A stretch of 64,000 nucleotides of DNA from Batrachochytrium dendrobatidis JAM81 (lineage: Eukaryota; Chytridiomycota; Chytridiomycetes; Rhizophydiales). Shown here piece after piece: positions 15,908-27,542 of this stretch. The DNA lies in assembly GCF_000203795.2 (NCBI RefSeq), contig NW_006281114.1, positions 62,001 to 126,000 on the forward strand, given 5' to 3'. The translations under genes were made by a program, and so were the position numbers. The notes under the pieces are model-generated. The model ran no database searches. It saw only the letters and a program-made list of their open reading frames with translations, and was not told where the DNA came from. Within the stretch, counting starts at the first letter, position 1. Each line of letters starts with the position of its first letter.

Positions 15908-15916
15908 GTCACGTGA
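15908..15916. promoter_or_regulatory. E-box (GTCACGTGA) in the WBP2-like / CBP4-like divergent promoter
   Basis: Lies 63 bp before the CBP4-like start and 71 bp before the WBP2-like start, so it could serve either gene. Its sequence is identical to the boxes upstream of ADE5,7 and SBDS. Confidence 0.5.
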
Positions 15917-15978
15917 ATTGGGGATCAATTATTGTCTGCGTTCAACTCGTCAATCTTGTATAATCTTGTACAATCGAA

Positions 15979-16507
15979 ATGTCTTCATTTCGAGAAAAAG
16001 CCATCAAGATCATTAAAGTGACTGTCGGGTCTACTGCTCTTGGAGTTTTGATTATTGGTAGTGGATACACAATTATGAGAACAACCACTCCCAGCAGTGA
16101 AGAGATGCATCGGGCAAGTGTTTTCCAATCCAACTATTGATTGATTCAAGCCAGTCCCACAAGCCTGATGTAATCCATAATCTAACATGTTGTGTGTATT
16201 TTTCTGCTACGTTAATGACTACTGGAAATCAAATCATATTGATCGTATTATCTCATATAGAGAATTGGACATATCAATCCAGATATTTTACGAGAGGACC
16301 AGAAGCGAAACGCAGTTATTATGAAAACTATTATTGAAAATTCAAAACTGGACAATCCAGCCTGGGATATTGATTGGTAGGTAGTTTTAAACTGCCGTCA
16401 GATGTTTGAGCATCTTCAATGTTTGGCATTGCATATTTACAAATTTACTGCTTTGCATGTATAGGCCTGAAGATATTCAGAAAAGCATGGCATCAAAAGG
16501 ACGATAA
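15979..16507 (+). CDS. CBP4/UQCC3-like complex III assembly factor
   Basis: Small mitochondrial membrane protein of 97 residues from three exons (15979-16113, 16261-16376, 16465-16507). It has a short N-terminus, one hydrophobic span (TVGSTALGVLIIGSGYTI), then TTPSSEEMHRIGHINPDILR and a helical tail ending NPAWDIDWPEDIQK. A single span followed by TP-x-EE-M and a terminal NPAW motif is the layout of yeast Cbp4 and human UQCC3, which help cytochrome b assemble into complex III. The first intron (16114-16260) must use a GC donor (GCAAGT) to keep the frame. The gene ends 48 bp from the VPS28 stop, tail to tail. Family assignment rests on short motifs. Confidence 0.65.
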
Positions 16508-16555
16508 ATCTACACCTTCATCCTATATCAATATGCATTTTATTTCCAATTAAGC

Positions 16556-17624
16556 TCATTTTGATGCCAATGATCTTTGAAACTCTGAATATGCACTAAA
16601 CATGACAGATATGGAGTTGAATGACGTTAATTCAACCCTCCAAAATATTATCTTTGTATATGGTCAACGCTCACCTTTCGAGATCAAACAACAGTTGACG
16701 CACTTGTTCCTCGCTTAGCTCGTCAGATGCTCTATATTATACAGACACAAGAGTCAACATGGCAACTTTAAATCTTGATGCAGTTGAGATCATACTTTAG
16801 CTTATTTAGTGCAATCAACCATGTCTTAATTTTTCCTTTGCCTTCATAGTCCTTTGGCATTGATTGGACCCTGTTTAAGCTTAGAATAAGATCACTGAGT
16901 TGGGGATGAATCTGGTCAACTGCAACATAGTTGAGCTTGAGAGAATCCATCAAAGTAATAAAGAACTGAACGGCTTCAGCAACGTATCTGGCAGAGTTGT
17001 TTGATGATACACTTTCTGTTGCATGTTCAACTGTTGCTGGAATGCCAATCTCCAGTAGTCGTTTGACCGCTGCTGGACAGGTAAGCTACATTTCACATAC
17101 ATGACTGAATATCAGCAGCTAAATCTACACGGTCGAGTTGGGTTCGACATGGATTTGGCTGTAGTCAATTGATACACCAGATTTAAGCTAATAATAATAT
17201 GGAACCAACCTGATACTCTCGCATAAACTCCCTCACATCAGGAACTGTGTCTTGGAGTAAACTGACAGATGTTTTGAACTGTGCAATGAATTTGAGGCAA
17301 GCAGGTGTGTATCTAGTAATAGAAAGTTGAATAAACAAGCTCAGCATGACTCGAGCCAATCGCTACTGAATCAATAGTGTGTAGGATAACACTAGATGGA
17401 TAGACTTGAATCCATCCATGACACTTGAATACAAATGATGTCCAAATATCTTTAGTTTCCGTCTTAAAAAGTTGATTAAAAACTTACTCTTGAGCAGTAA
17501 TATTGTCTCTGATGTAAGCTCGCTCCAAATGCTCAGTAGCAACAATAATACTAAACAACTCTCCCAAGTTGTCATACATCTCTCTCTCGGCAGAATTGGT
17601 CACAAGCTTGGCTTCTCTGTCCAT
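16556..17624 (-). CDS. VPS28: ESCRT-I subunit VPS28
   Basis: Part of the ESCRT-I complex that sorts ubiquitinated membrane proteins into multivesicular bodies. Five exons (17624-17488, 17312-17210, 17085-16796, 16731-16675, 16595-16556) give 208 residues, the usual size. The N-terminal core domain has AEREMYDNLGELFSIIVATEHLERAYI. The C-terminal four-helix domain ends ASDELSEEQVRQLLFDLESAY, almost identical to the animal protein. The last exon is only 40 nt; without splicing at the GTGAGC donor the protein would stop three residues after FDL. An upstream in-frame ATG at 17672 would add a hydrophobic leader foreign to the family, so I start at MDREAK. Confidence 0.95.
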
Positions 17625-18082
17625 AATGAATAGCAAGCAGATGTTGCAATAAAAGATAAAACTAGGCAACATTTACAACTGATTTTAACCATCCTGAAAG
17701 TGTTTGATTAGTTTAACTCTGTTTAATCTGTGGTAAAGCTAAACTCAAGAAAATCTCTATAGTTGTGGATCTGACTGACTTGTTAACTATATAATTCAAT
17801 CCTGTTTAAAACAACAACCACAATGCAAACTTGTCACTCGAATCCTGTTTAAAACATCAACCATTTACTCCAGATCATTATATGGCTGTTTCAGTCTACA
17901 CTCGTGAGTGAATTGATGATTTAATGAATAGAACGAGTCGGTAAACCTTGATTACAAACAGTTTAATTTTCGAGGTTGACAAACGACTCGTTGATTTTGA
18001 TGATTCAAGTCATCTCGAATTATTATATTTTGAACTTTCAAGATTCAGCCAGACTTGTTCAAGACATTCAACAAAATCCAAT
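17625..18082. other. divergent VPS28/DPH6 promoter region with a 23-bp direct repeat
   Basis: About 460 bp between two divergent starts. It holds two copies of AATCCTGTTTAAAACAACAA-like sequence, at 17798-17820 and 17841-17863. They match at 22 of 23 positions with starts 43 bp apart. No gene seen. Confidence 0.6.
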
Positions 18083-21000
18083 ATGAAAGTAGTCGCACTC
18101 ATTAGGTATTTCAAGTACTATTCCATTCGAGTTGTATTGCATGATTCGTCATTATTACCAATGCAGTCGTAAATAGTGATGTTCAACAGATTGCCAATCC
18201 AGCTGATATTATAATTTAATGCTAATAGTGGGGGAAAAGATAGCTGCTTTAACATGATGCATTGTGTAGCCAATGGTCATACAATTGTCGCACTCGCTAA
18301 TTTACATCCACCATCCACATCAAACGTTGGTATGATTGCTGCATTCAAACTTTGATGGCTGCTGTAATTCAATATATAATGGTTTACTCTATAGATGAAC
18401 TCGATAGCTACATGTTTCAAACAGTGGGTCATGATGTGATATCCAACTATTCCGAATGTATGGATATCCCATTGTTTCGTCAAGATCTTGCACACAGATC
18501 GGTAGATATCAATGCAACCTATACATTAAATGACAACGATGAAGTTGAAGATCTGTTTCAACTTTTACTCAAAGTCATTGTAAGTTGATGTCGTTGTTTT
18601 GAAAATAAGATTGTCGAGATTCAAGCCAAATATGAATTGTGTAGAAACAAGTGCCTGATGTTGAGGCGGTTTCCAGTGGAGCAATCCTTTCAAACTATCA
18701 ACGAACTCGAATCGAGAATGTGTAAGTCTTGTAGTGTCATTCAACTTTTTAGAGATGCGACGGCTTATGCTTTAGATGGTGCAATTCACTCGTGTCCTTA
18801 CAGATGTTCAAGACTGAAACTTCAGTCACTGGCGTATATGTGGCAAGGCAGTCAAAAACAACTGCTGATGGACATGATTGATAGCGGTGTTGAGGCAGTA
18901 TTGGTCAAAGTTGCAGCTGCTGGACTTTCTGAAAATCACCTTGGAAAATCATTAGCACAAATGTATCCTGTTTTGATGAAACTGGTATAGATTTGCTGGT
19001 GAAATAGCTATAATACTGTGAATGTATCATTTAATAGTTTTGAAATGTTTAGAACGAACGATACGGAATCAATGTCTGTGGAGAAGGTGGCGAGTATGAA
19101 ACCCTGACATTGGATTGTCCTCTTTTTAAAAAAAAACTTTTAATGCAAGTACTACCTGATCATGCCTTGCAGAGTAGATTGGATCTGATGCTAATTCAAA
19201 CCATGTGTTTTTATGGATTGCGATTGATTCTGGCATTCATTAGTCAAGAGTCGACTATTCATGTGCACTCATTTGATGATGTCGCGCCAGTAGCATATTT
19301 GAAAACACCTAGTATTGTCGTGAAACTCAAGGAAGACTGTGAATCGAGCTGGATTCATAAAATGAAAAATGTGATGTGTGACAGATACGAGACTTTGAAC
19401 AGTGACATGTCCAGCGCCATCACCAACGCATGTTCATCTCAGCACCTTGCATTTGAATCCCTACCGCTTTCTAAAATTGAACCAATCGATGCAAATGGCC
19501 CCACCTTAACTCAAGGTATAACTGATTTTGTTTATATTGATTTAAATGCTAAACTGGACTTGACTACTCTGACAAACTGGTTAAAATTCAAACAGCGCAT
19601 CGTTTACCCACCGTGTACTTTCGCCATCCATTTTATGCTCAGTCTGGGGTGATGGTTTGTTCTTTTGATACTCATCCCGTATTAGAGTTGACGCTTGAAG
19701 AGGAAACGACTCAAGTGTGCGAGTATATGCTGGCCTCGCTGTCTAAATATGGGTTATCTGCGCATCACATCACCCAAATTCATGTGAATGTGGCAGATAT
19801 GGACACGTTTTCCGAGTTGAACAAAGTATACCAAAAGTATTTTGGTCATACCAATCCACCTACTCGGTAAGTGTGGATTTGGATTAATCATTTTCTGCCT
19901 AGTATCTTGTTTGCTAATACATACTAAAACAATGGGTCAACGTTGTTTAAACAATCCATTGCATTTATGAACATGTTTCAGTGTGACTGTAGAAACTCTG
20001 CTGGATCGAGGTAGAGTACAAATGGACTGCTACGCAATGGCGGATACAGCTCAACTAGCTCCTCGAGAAACACTTCACGTTCAAAGTAGATCATATTGGG
20101 CTCCGGCCAATATTGGTCCATACAGCCAAGCTATTGATATCTGTGATCATGTATATCTTGCAGGTCAAATTGGATTGATTCCGCATACTATGCAACTACC
20201 AACTATTGATGGCGTACAGGGATGGGTTGCACAGGCAAGCATGTCATTAAAGAACTTGGCCGCAGTATGTCAAGCTGTGGGAGCAACATTGGTAGAGAGT
20301 TGTGTTGCATGTATATGCTATATAATTGATGCAAGGTTTGTAAACGCTGCGCGTGTTGCTTGGGAGTTTATGTGCAAGGTATGGCTGATCTAGTCGTTTA
20401 ATATGTGTACATTGAAGTGCTGTTGTGATGCGAGTCTGATAACGTTTATGGGGTTTAGAACGAAAGAGATGATTCTACTCATTATCCACCACTTGTCATT
20501 GTTGTGGTTCAAAGACTTCCACGAAATGCCGTGGTCGAATGGGAAGCAATTGCTGGACATCCGGGTAGATTCGATCGATTAATGCAGGCATCGCTAGATT
20601 CTGATGTATTGACATATGGGTATATTGACAACACACAAAGGGATACGTTTAAAACATTTAAAGCTGAATACGATGGCGTAGACTGTGTATCAAATATAAA
20701 AACCTTTGGGCAATGTGTTGCGGTCGTTAGCCAGACTAAATGCACAGGTGAGTTTGATGTTTAAAATTGTATCAAGTCGGAAGATAATCATCATCTATTA
20801 TTGATTTGTTTAAAAGGAGGTTCAACACTGGAGTACAATAAAGTGGTTGCTCTGGCTAATGGATTGGTACAGAGTCTTCATACATCCCTACTGTCATTGA
20901 AATTGAATGATGATGCGAGTTCATGGACATTCGTGTATGCTATTCGAGTATTTCATTTGTCGCGAATTCCTGCTGTATGGGTGGAATCTGCTATTCATGC

Positions 21001-21151
21001 GGCAATATCAAGCAGGGTGAATGCAAGCTCGCAAACATTGGTATATCCAGCAGTTACTCTAGTTGCTGTCCAGGATATTTCCGAAAACAGTATTTTTTCA
21101 AGTGTTGCATATGCGTCGTTTTTCAAGGCAGTGTTGCCTGTTACTGTTTAA
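18083..21151 (+). CDS. DPH6: diphthine-ammonia ligase with RidA-like domains
   Basis: Last step of diphthamide synthesis on elongation factor 2: ATP-dependent amidation of diphthine. Eleven exons give 740 residues; yeast Dph6 has 685. The N-terminal ATP-pyrophosphatase domain shows the P-loop-like ALISGGKDSCFN and then ELDSYMFQTVGHDVI, GAILSNYQRTRIENVCSRL and NVCGEGGEYET. Two YjgF/RidA-type domains follow, with HHITQIHVNVADMDTF and then VQSRSYWAPANIGPYSQAI plus GQIGLIP. This fusion is the fungal form. Two junctions need care. An 80-nt intron at 19516-19595 (GTATAA...AACAG) resolves an apparent frameshift. A stop-free 102-nt stretch at 19149-19250 is probably an intron because it breaks homology, although it stays in frame. 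The gene is divergent from VPS28. Confidence 0.93.
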
Positions 21152-21248
21152 TAGCACTAAAATAAACAGCTGTAATACCAAACCAAGCATTTTAAACTGG
21201 TGAATTTGATCATAAAGATATATTTCAAATGCCTTTGATAAAAGTGAT

Positions 21249-22633
21249 TTAAAACATGATGTCTGGGTCTTGTTCGTATTGAGATAGCATGTTGGAAGGG
21301 GCGGAGGATTCATTGTCTCGAGCTAAAAACATTCAAGTCACAGTAAGTATTATTTCAACATTCATCATAATTTAGCCACCTCGAGTATACATACGTTTAG
21401 CATCTGCTGCCTTCTTGGCATCTGCAACAGCTTGACGCTCCTTTTTCTTGCCTTGTACTTTTTTTAGTCTGAAAAACTCTTCACGATCCTGTTCATCCAG
21501 CTCTGAAGTAATGAATTTGACAGTATTCTCGATTTTTGGGATGATCACATGCTCAATGGCATTGACACGACGGTTAGTAACCTTGATGACCTCGTCGAGA
21601 ATTACAAAAGCAGTCTATTGGAGTTTCCAACACCATGGTCAAAGAATGAATGTTCAAAAATAAAGATGGTGATTAAAATGGATCGTTGATCAAAATCTAC
21701 TCGATAACAGATACATACCTGGAGCGAGGCTAGCTCAATCAAAATCTGTACAGATTTCTGATATGTATCTTTGCATTTTTGTACTTGCTGACCACCCCGA
21801 CCCAGACCAGTAAGGTCGTTGGCTTGAATGGAATACGATTGGTAGTGTTGGGTAAAACAGCACATGATTAGCAGTTTGGTTGGATTCAAGTATAGTTTGT
21901 ATTAAAGCAAGTGACTCACAATTTTGACCATCGACGACCATTTCAAAAGTAGGCAGCATGACACCAGACACGTTTTCAGTATTTGCCTTTACTTTAAGCT
22001 GGGCAGTTTTTACACTTTCTCGAACCTGGTAGCCAATGTCACCGGTAGAATATTTGACCTCGGCATAGGAAAAAGATGCAACCTGAAGTACTTTTCCCAT
22101 TTTGCGCTTTGCCTGTGATCGAATTGAAGGAATAAGCCGCGAATAAGCGAAATTTGAACAGTAAAGCAAACCGGATTAGTTTATATAGTACCATTAAAGT
22201 AGTGATGAGCAAGGATCTAATTTGCAAGATCAAAAGTACCTCGTCGATTTTTCGCAAGATATCTCTAAAACGACGAGTCAATGCTTCACTTTTACGTTTT
22301 AAAAGTGAATGACCAGTTTGGGCTCCCTTGAGACGATTCTTCATGGTGGTGAGGGCCCTTTAAAATCCAACAAGTTAACAAGGTTTAAACAGTAGAATGA
22401 TGAGTAAATTGAATGTCTAGAATAGTATACAATCCAAAGGTAACATAGACGCAAAGCAACGGTCAGGATGAAGCAAGGATGAAGCAAGAATGACAGGTAG
22501 TGGTGATGAATTCAATGGGATGACAAGGGTGAATGAAGTAGTTATCAGCAGTGAGAACAATGGCAGATGAATGCATGACAAAAACCCACATTCTAGTAGG
22601 GAAGATGCTAAACTTTGGGCCCGCTCCGCTCAT
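21249..22633 (-). CDS. VMA8: V-type proton ATPase subunit D
   Basis: Central-stalk subunit of the vacuolar H+-ATPase V1 sector. The start ATG at 22633 reads [15 protein letters not shown] and splices to [30 protein letters not shown], the invariant N-terminus of the family. Later exons carry [38 protein letters not shown], and the C-terminal coiled-coil half [17 protein letters not shown] with [15 protein letters not shown]. The last exon ([23 protein letters not shown]) is a low-complexity tail. At least six exons. A GTCACGTGAC palindrome lies about 57 bp upstream of the start. Confidence 0.96.
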
Positions 22634-25600
22634 GATGAAGTTTGGATAAGTCAAAAAGACGAGTTTGCAGCGAGTTAAGCCAGACGATAGTCACGTGACT
22701 GAGTGATGCAGAACAGCATAAGAATAGTATAAAAACAGCAGAAACTAGAATGAATTAGAATCAACTCGAGTCAACTCGATGCAGATTGTATAGTTGATCA
22801 TGTCAAATGCGTAGAAGCGACAAAGACTCGATAAACTCTTGTGACAAGATCTGGCCAAAACAAGCGAATCTGGCCAAAATCACAAAATCACTCGCTTGTA
22901 AGCGCAAGCGCAAGCAGCTGCAAGCGCACTTTCTTTTTTGCTTGCAACTACAATTCGACTCAAGTTTCTGCCCTTTTGGACTAGGAAGACAGTCACTGCT
23001 AATCAACACCATCGTATCTTGCTACCCGACAAGGTAAGCACAGAGTTGTCTTGCTGTTCCTCGCTCATATTGTCTTGGAGTGTTGTGGTTGGATTCAAAG
23101 GCTTGCGCTAGATTTCCAGGACTCAAGGCAAGTACGACTCTGTCGTCTTGCTGTTTTGCATTTATTATGTTGTCACTGCAGTAGGTCAAGTGGTTTGCTG
23201 CAAGGACGGGCTGTTGAGAATGCGCTGTTGATTCCTCGCACAAGGGCGTCACGTCCACATCCACCACTGCATTTACTGCTGCTCATCCATACTATGACTG
23301 TCTTCGTCTTTGGTTGTTGGTCTCTACACATATACACTGCTGCTCTTGTTTAGTCTGCTCTGTCCAGCTGGCTGGTTTTATTCTGATCAATCATTATCTA
23401 TGCTTTTGGCTAGATGTTATTGTGTGAGCTGGTGGTCTATCACAGGTGAACCATCCTGTACCAGATGTATTCCTAACACTGCAGCCACTGCATATTCATC
23501 AACTAGTATCACAACCTATCGGCTGTTTAATTCATCAGTATAGCCTGATACCCGCTACAGCTATGAGTCCAGTTTTTTCTGGATTAAGTTGGCTTGCTCT
23601 GGTGCTACTGCACATACTTGCTAATTGTATGGACTTGCATCTGCTCATTTGCTATAATACTCATGTGTACTTTTCTGCAGCAATAGAATCATGGACTTTT
23701 GCAGTTGATAATCTTGTAGCAACACGTTGGCTGGACAAACTTGACAGGTATATATTGATGACTCTGGGCAGCTACAATTAGTTTCTACAACATACTGCCC
23801 TGACTTGTACAGCAAAATTCAAATAATGACATTACTCCTGCTAGGGAACGAGACATTTCAGATACACTGCTATAACAACCCTAGCAACAAACTATCATGT
23901 TCTTTCATTATCTTTGGCGCCAACTACAGTCTGTTGAAAATACCAAATCTGTTGTTACAAGACCTATGTTCTGAATCTTGCTTGTTGAACCCATCGCTAA
24001 GGGTTATCAAGTATATTGAGTCAGCAGAATTGTAAAGTCTGCAACCCTTGTTTTGAAGTTTATTAGATACATGTTTTCAACCGACTTTTTTCAATTCAGC
24101 CACTTCTCCAAATATGTGGTGCTCGGCCGAGGCTCATTTGAACAAGTCCCAAGTCATTGAAACTTGGATTCGCTGTCTTGCTGACTGTCATGTACATAAT
24201 CAGTGCTACAAATCTTGTTGATTTCTTGGTACTGGCTGGTTTTTGTGCCATGGCATTCACGACGATCGTCGTTTGTCGGGTAACATTACTGGTGACTGAG
24301 ACTTTTTTAAAGCCTCAAAATAACCCCTTTCTTATCCCGCTGCACCCACCTTTTATTCATGTGGTTGATTATTGTATTATAAATCAACCATGTATGGACT
24401 TTCATCGCTTTGGGCAAACACTGTTCACTCATGTCAGTTGCAATATCCACCCTAGAAAAAACGGTGAGCTGTATTTTCAGCTTAAAGCAATTCGGCATTT
24501 GTGATGGATTGACAGCGTATCGAAGTGATAGTAAAGTCTGAATCCATCCACTGCGCATTGTCAATCCAACTGCATATTGTTGGTGTGGGTTTCTTGATCA
24601 TTGTAAACACGCGCTCCAAATTCTTTGTCCAAGACGCGTGTTGATGTTTTTGCAACAAGATGCGTTCTGATTATTAGACCCTTGCAGGAAGTGAAATGGC
24701 CTGTCTGTCGGATTAGATAGTTCAATTTGTGAATTGGATAATGTGTAGCTGAGTTTTATTGTGTTCATCTGGTATATATTCTTGCATCTACTATTTTTAA
24801 TTTTGTTTAGAACAAAGGCTATCAATCCATTATTGCATCTCTTTTTTGCCGGTTTTTGACTTTATCCACTCCAAAAATTCCTTTCCATCCCACTTCAATA
24901 GCCTTTCGTATTGTATTTTGTCCTTTATTTTACTAGTCTTTTCCTTGACTATCACCAACCCCACTCACCGTTGCTTGGCTTTCTGTTTATTAGACTGATA
25001 ACTGCCATCCAGTGTAAGCAGCTGCCATCCTCTTTACTGCAATTTTACACCAACACAGCTACTTGCTCAATTGTAAAATAACTGACCTATATCTCCATTC
25101 GTCTCTAGATTCTCAATCATTCGAGGTGTGTATGGATTTTACCTGACTAGTCTAAAGTCATGCTTGAGTGTTATCTGCCATGTGCAACCAATAGTACTCT
25201 GGCTAGACTTGCTGCATATCAAATGTATTGGACTGATTAAGCATGACCAACCTCATTTTGACCTTGTCTCGGCTATGATTTAAACCAACAAAATATACTG
25301 GTAGTCAGTGATCATACTACACATGTTGTCGTCGAACCTTTTGTATTTAGAAGCCACGCCATTTATGTATCTGAAATAGCATGTATTGGCAACATAAATC
25401 CTCCCACACTAGTTTATTGCGCCACAATGGCACTGTTTAGCCATTCTGGTTCTATTTAAACTGGCATTATCAACTAACATTTCCAACTTTTAATTAACAG
25501 TGTTTATTACAGCAGTGCGCAAGCCGAATCCATCACTCACCTCCCAGCAATTCTAGCTTATTGGATTGTATAGTCTTGCAAGCTAACCAAGCCTTATAGT

Positions 25601-25802
25601 CTACTTTTCTATTCATTCCTATTAGTTACTGGGATCTTGACCAGTTTTATTCCAAAAACAATATCAAGTTTTACTTAAAGCCACCACCTTTTAAATAGTT
25701 GTTTTTTAAACGGTATGCTGTATTTTTGAACTGTCTACTTTGGATTTAAACAAAGTATTCTAACCTTTAAAGTTCTTGTTTGTGAACGCTGTTGATTTAC
25801 AG
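22634..25802. other. gene-poor 3.2-kb region upstream of G-beta
   Basis: The longest stretch without a recognisable gene. Near its left end are a direct repeat of ATCTGGCCAAAA (22849-22860 and 22868-22879) and an AAGCGC-rich patch (22894-22927). The rest is pyrimidine-rich on the plus strand, with short open frames (for example 24157-24504, hydrophobic) that show no family signal. The G-beta ATG is directly preceded by an acceptor-like GATTTACAG, and a GTATGC donor-like sequence with a TTCTAAC branch-like motif lies about 90 bp upstream. A 5'-UTR intron at about 25713-25802 is therefore likely. It may be a long regulatory or leader region, or hold a noncoding RNA I cannot identify. Confidence 0.5.
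22690..22699. promoter_or_regulatory. 10-bp E-box palindrome GTCACGTGAC upstream of VMA8
   Basis: Perfect 10-bp palindrome 57 bp before the VMA8 start codon. It is the most symmetrical of the six CACGTG boxes that sit near start codons in this window. Confidence 0.5.
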
Positions 25803-27002
25803 ATGGCTGATATTGCGGAAAAGATTGCCAATGTTCGTCGGGAGGCAGAAAGTTTAAAAGAAAAGATTAAGCAAAAACGAGATGCATTGGCGGATACTAC
25901 ACGTGAGTTTGGACTGCTCGTCCACTCTGCTGCTCTCGATATCAGTCTGATGTAAATTTTGGTCATTGCTAACTGGATCATTCGACTTTGGAAACTATAG
26001 TCAAGGCTGTTTCAGCCGATATTGAACCACTTCCGAGAATCATGATGAAAGTTCGTAGAACACTCAAGGGTCATCTTGCCAAGATCTATGCAATGCATTG
26101 GGGATCAGATAAGCGGCATCTGGTTTCTGCATCTCAGGATGGCAAACTTATCGTTTGGGACGCATTTACCACAAACAAAGTGCATGCAATCCCACTGCGG
26201 TCATCTTGGGTCATGACCTGTGCATATGCTCCCTCTGGAAACTATGTTGCTTGTGGTGGTTTAGACAATATCTGCTCAATTTACAATCTTAAAACAAAGG
26301 AAGGCAGTGTCAAGGTTGCACGCGAGTTGTCGGCACACACTGGATATCTGTCATGCTGTCGTTTTATTAGTGACCGTCAGATTCTGTCTAGCTCTGGAGA
26401 TATGTCGTGTATGCTATGGGATATTGATGCCGGTATGAAGACATTAGAATTTAACGATCACACAGGTGACGTCATGTCCCTTTCCCTTTCCCCAGACAAA
26501 AATGTGTTTGTTTCTGGTGCATGCGATTCTACTGCCAAGGTTTGGGATATCAGAACAGGCCGCTGTGTACAAACTTTTACTGGCCACGAATCCGACATCA
26601 ATGCAGTTCAGTTTTTCCCCAATGGTGAAGCATTTGGATCAGGCTCAGATGACGCATCATGCCGTCTCTTTGATCTTCGCGCTGACCGTGAGTTGAATCA
26701 GTACACTCACGATAACATTCTTTGTGGTATTACATCTGTCGCGTTTTCCATCTCTGGTCGTTTGTTGTTTGCTGGCTATGATGACTTTAATTGTAATGTG
26801 TGGGACACGCTCAAGGGTGAACGTGTAGGTGTTTTGGCTGCACATGAGAACCGTGTATCTTGCCTAGGCGTTTCATCTGACGGTATGGCGCTCTGTACGG
26901 GAAGTTGGGACAGTTTACTCAAGGTAATTTCTACTTCTATCAATAGTTTATTTTATTATGGTGCTTATAGCTAACCTATCTATCTTGTAGGTATGGGCTT
27001 GA
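25803..27002 (+). CDS. heterotrimeric G-protein beta subunit
   Basis: Seven-bladed WD40 propeller that pairs with G-gamma and binds G-alpha in receptor signalling at the plasma membrane. Three exons (25803-25902, 26001-26923, 26991-27002) give 344 residues; mammalian G-beta has 340. An N-terminal coiled coil ([20 protein letters not shown]) leads into [19 protein letters not shown], the family signature. The blades carry [31 protein letters not shown], and [10 protein letters not shown] at the C-terminus. The last exon encodes only VWA plus stop. The wording is closer to animal GNB1-4 than to yeast Ste4. It is convergent with UTP18, with a transposon-like repeat between them. Confidence 0.96.
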
Positions 27003-27240
27003 ACAGCAAAAAGAAATCACAGACAGATAACATAACCCCGTCGAAATTTAAAAGAAGACGCCTACTTGTTTGGAAAGAAAAAAGAATTTTTTACAATGAC
27101 TTTATTTCGAATGATTTCTATGAGTTCCCAGTTAAAAAAGGATGGATAAAGCTAGAGTATACATCAAAATTAGTTTTTGATAGTTGGTGAATTCAATTTG
27201 GCATTTCATGGCCTGGTGGGGTTGAAAAGTCCGAATTAGC

Positions 27241-27506
27241 CGTGTTTGCATAAAATGAAACGCTAAATAATGGAGTTGAAACACATAACGGGCCGTCCAT
27301 GTTTGATTGGCGCCAATCTTGTTTTTTGAACTCTTTTAGTTTACTGATCTCCATGCTCATTTTTACGAAAAACCAAGTGTATCCGAGATTAGAATACAAT
27401 AACGTTTATGGAAGCAATTGATTTTTAGTGGGACATCAAGAGTTTAGAGCAACATAGAGCCAATACAAGATAAATACAGAAAAGTGTTTTATTTTATGCG
27501 AATCCT
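27241..27506. mobile_element. MITE-like element between G-beta and UTP18
   Basis: Inverted ends GCATAAAATGAAAC (27248-27261) and GTTTTATTTTATGC (27486-27499) pair at 13 of 14 positions. Inside the right end, CAAGATAAATACAGAAAAGT (starting at 27466) continues as a 23-bp block that is exactly repeated at 34116-34138. The element fills the spacer between two convergent genes and has no coding capacity. Outer boundaries are approximate. Confidence 0.6.
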
Positions 27507-27542
27507 CACTTTAATTGTAAAAATCTAAATCGAATCCTTACA

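Noticed and set aside
19110..19652. Apparent frameshift in DPH6 near 19.6 kb, suggesting a pseudogene
   Set aside because: A normal 80-nt intron with donor GTATAA and acceptor AACAG (19516-19595) restores the frame, and all exons sum to whole codons.
24157..24504. Hydrophobic open frame of 115 codons in the 3.2-kb gene-poor region
   Set aside because: Hydrophobicity follows from the T-rich plus strand; no conserved pattern recognised.
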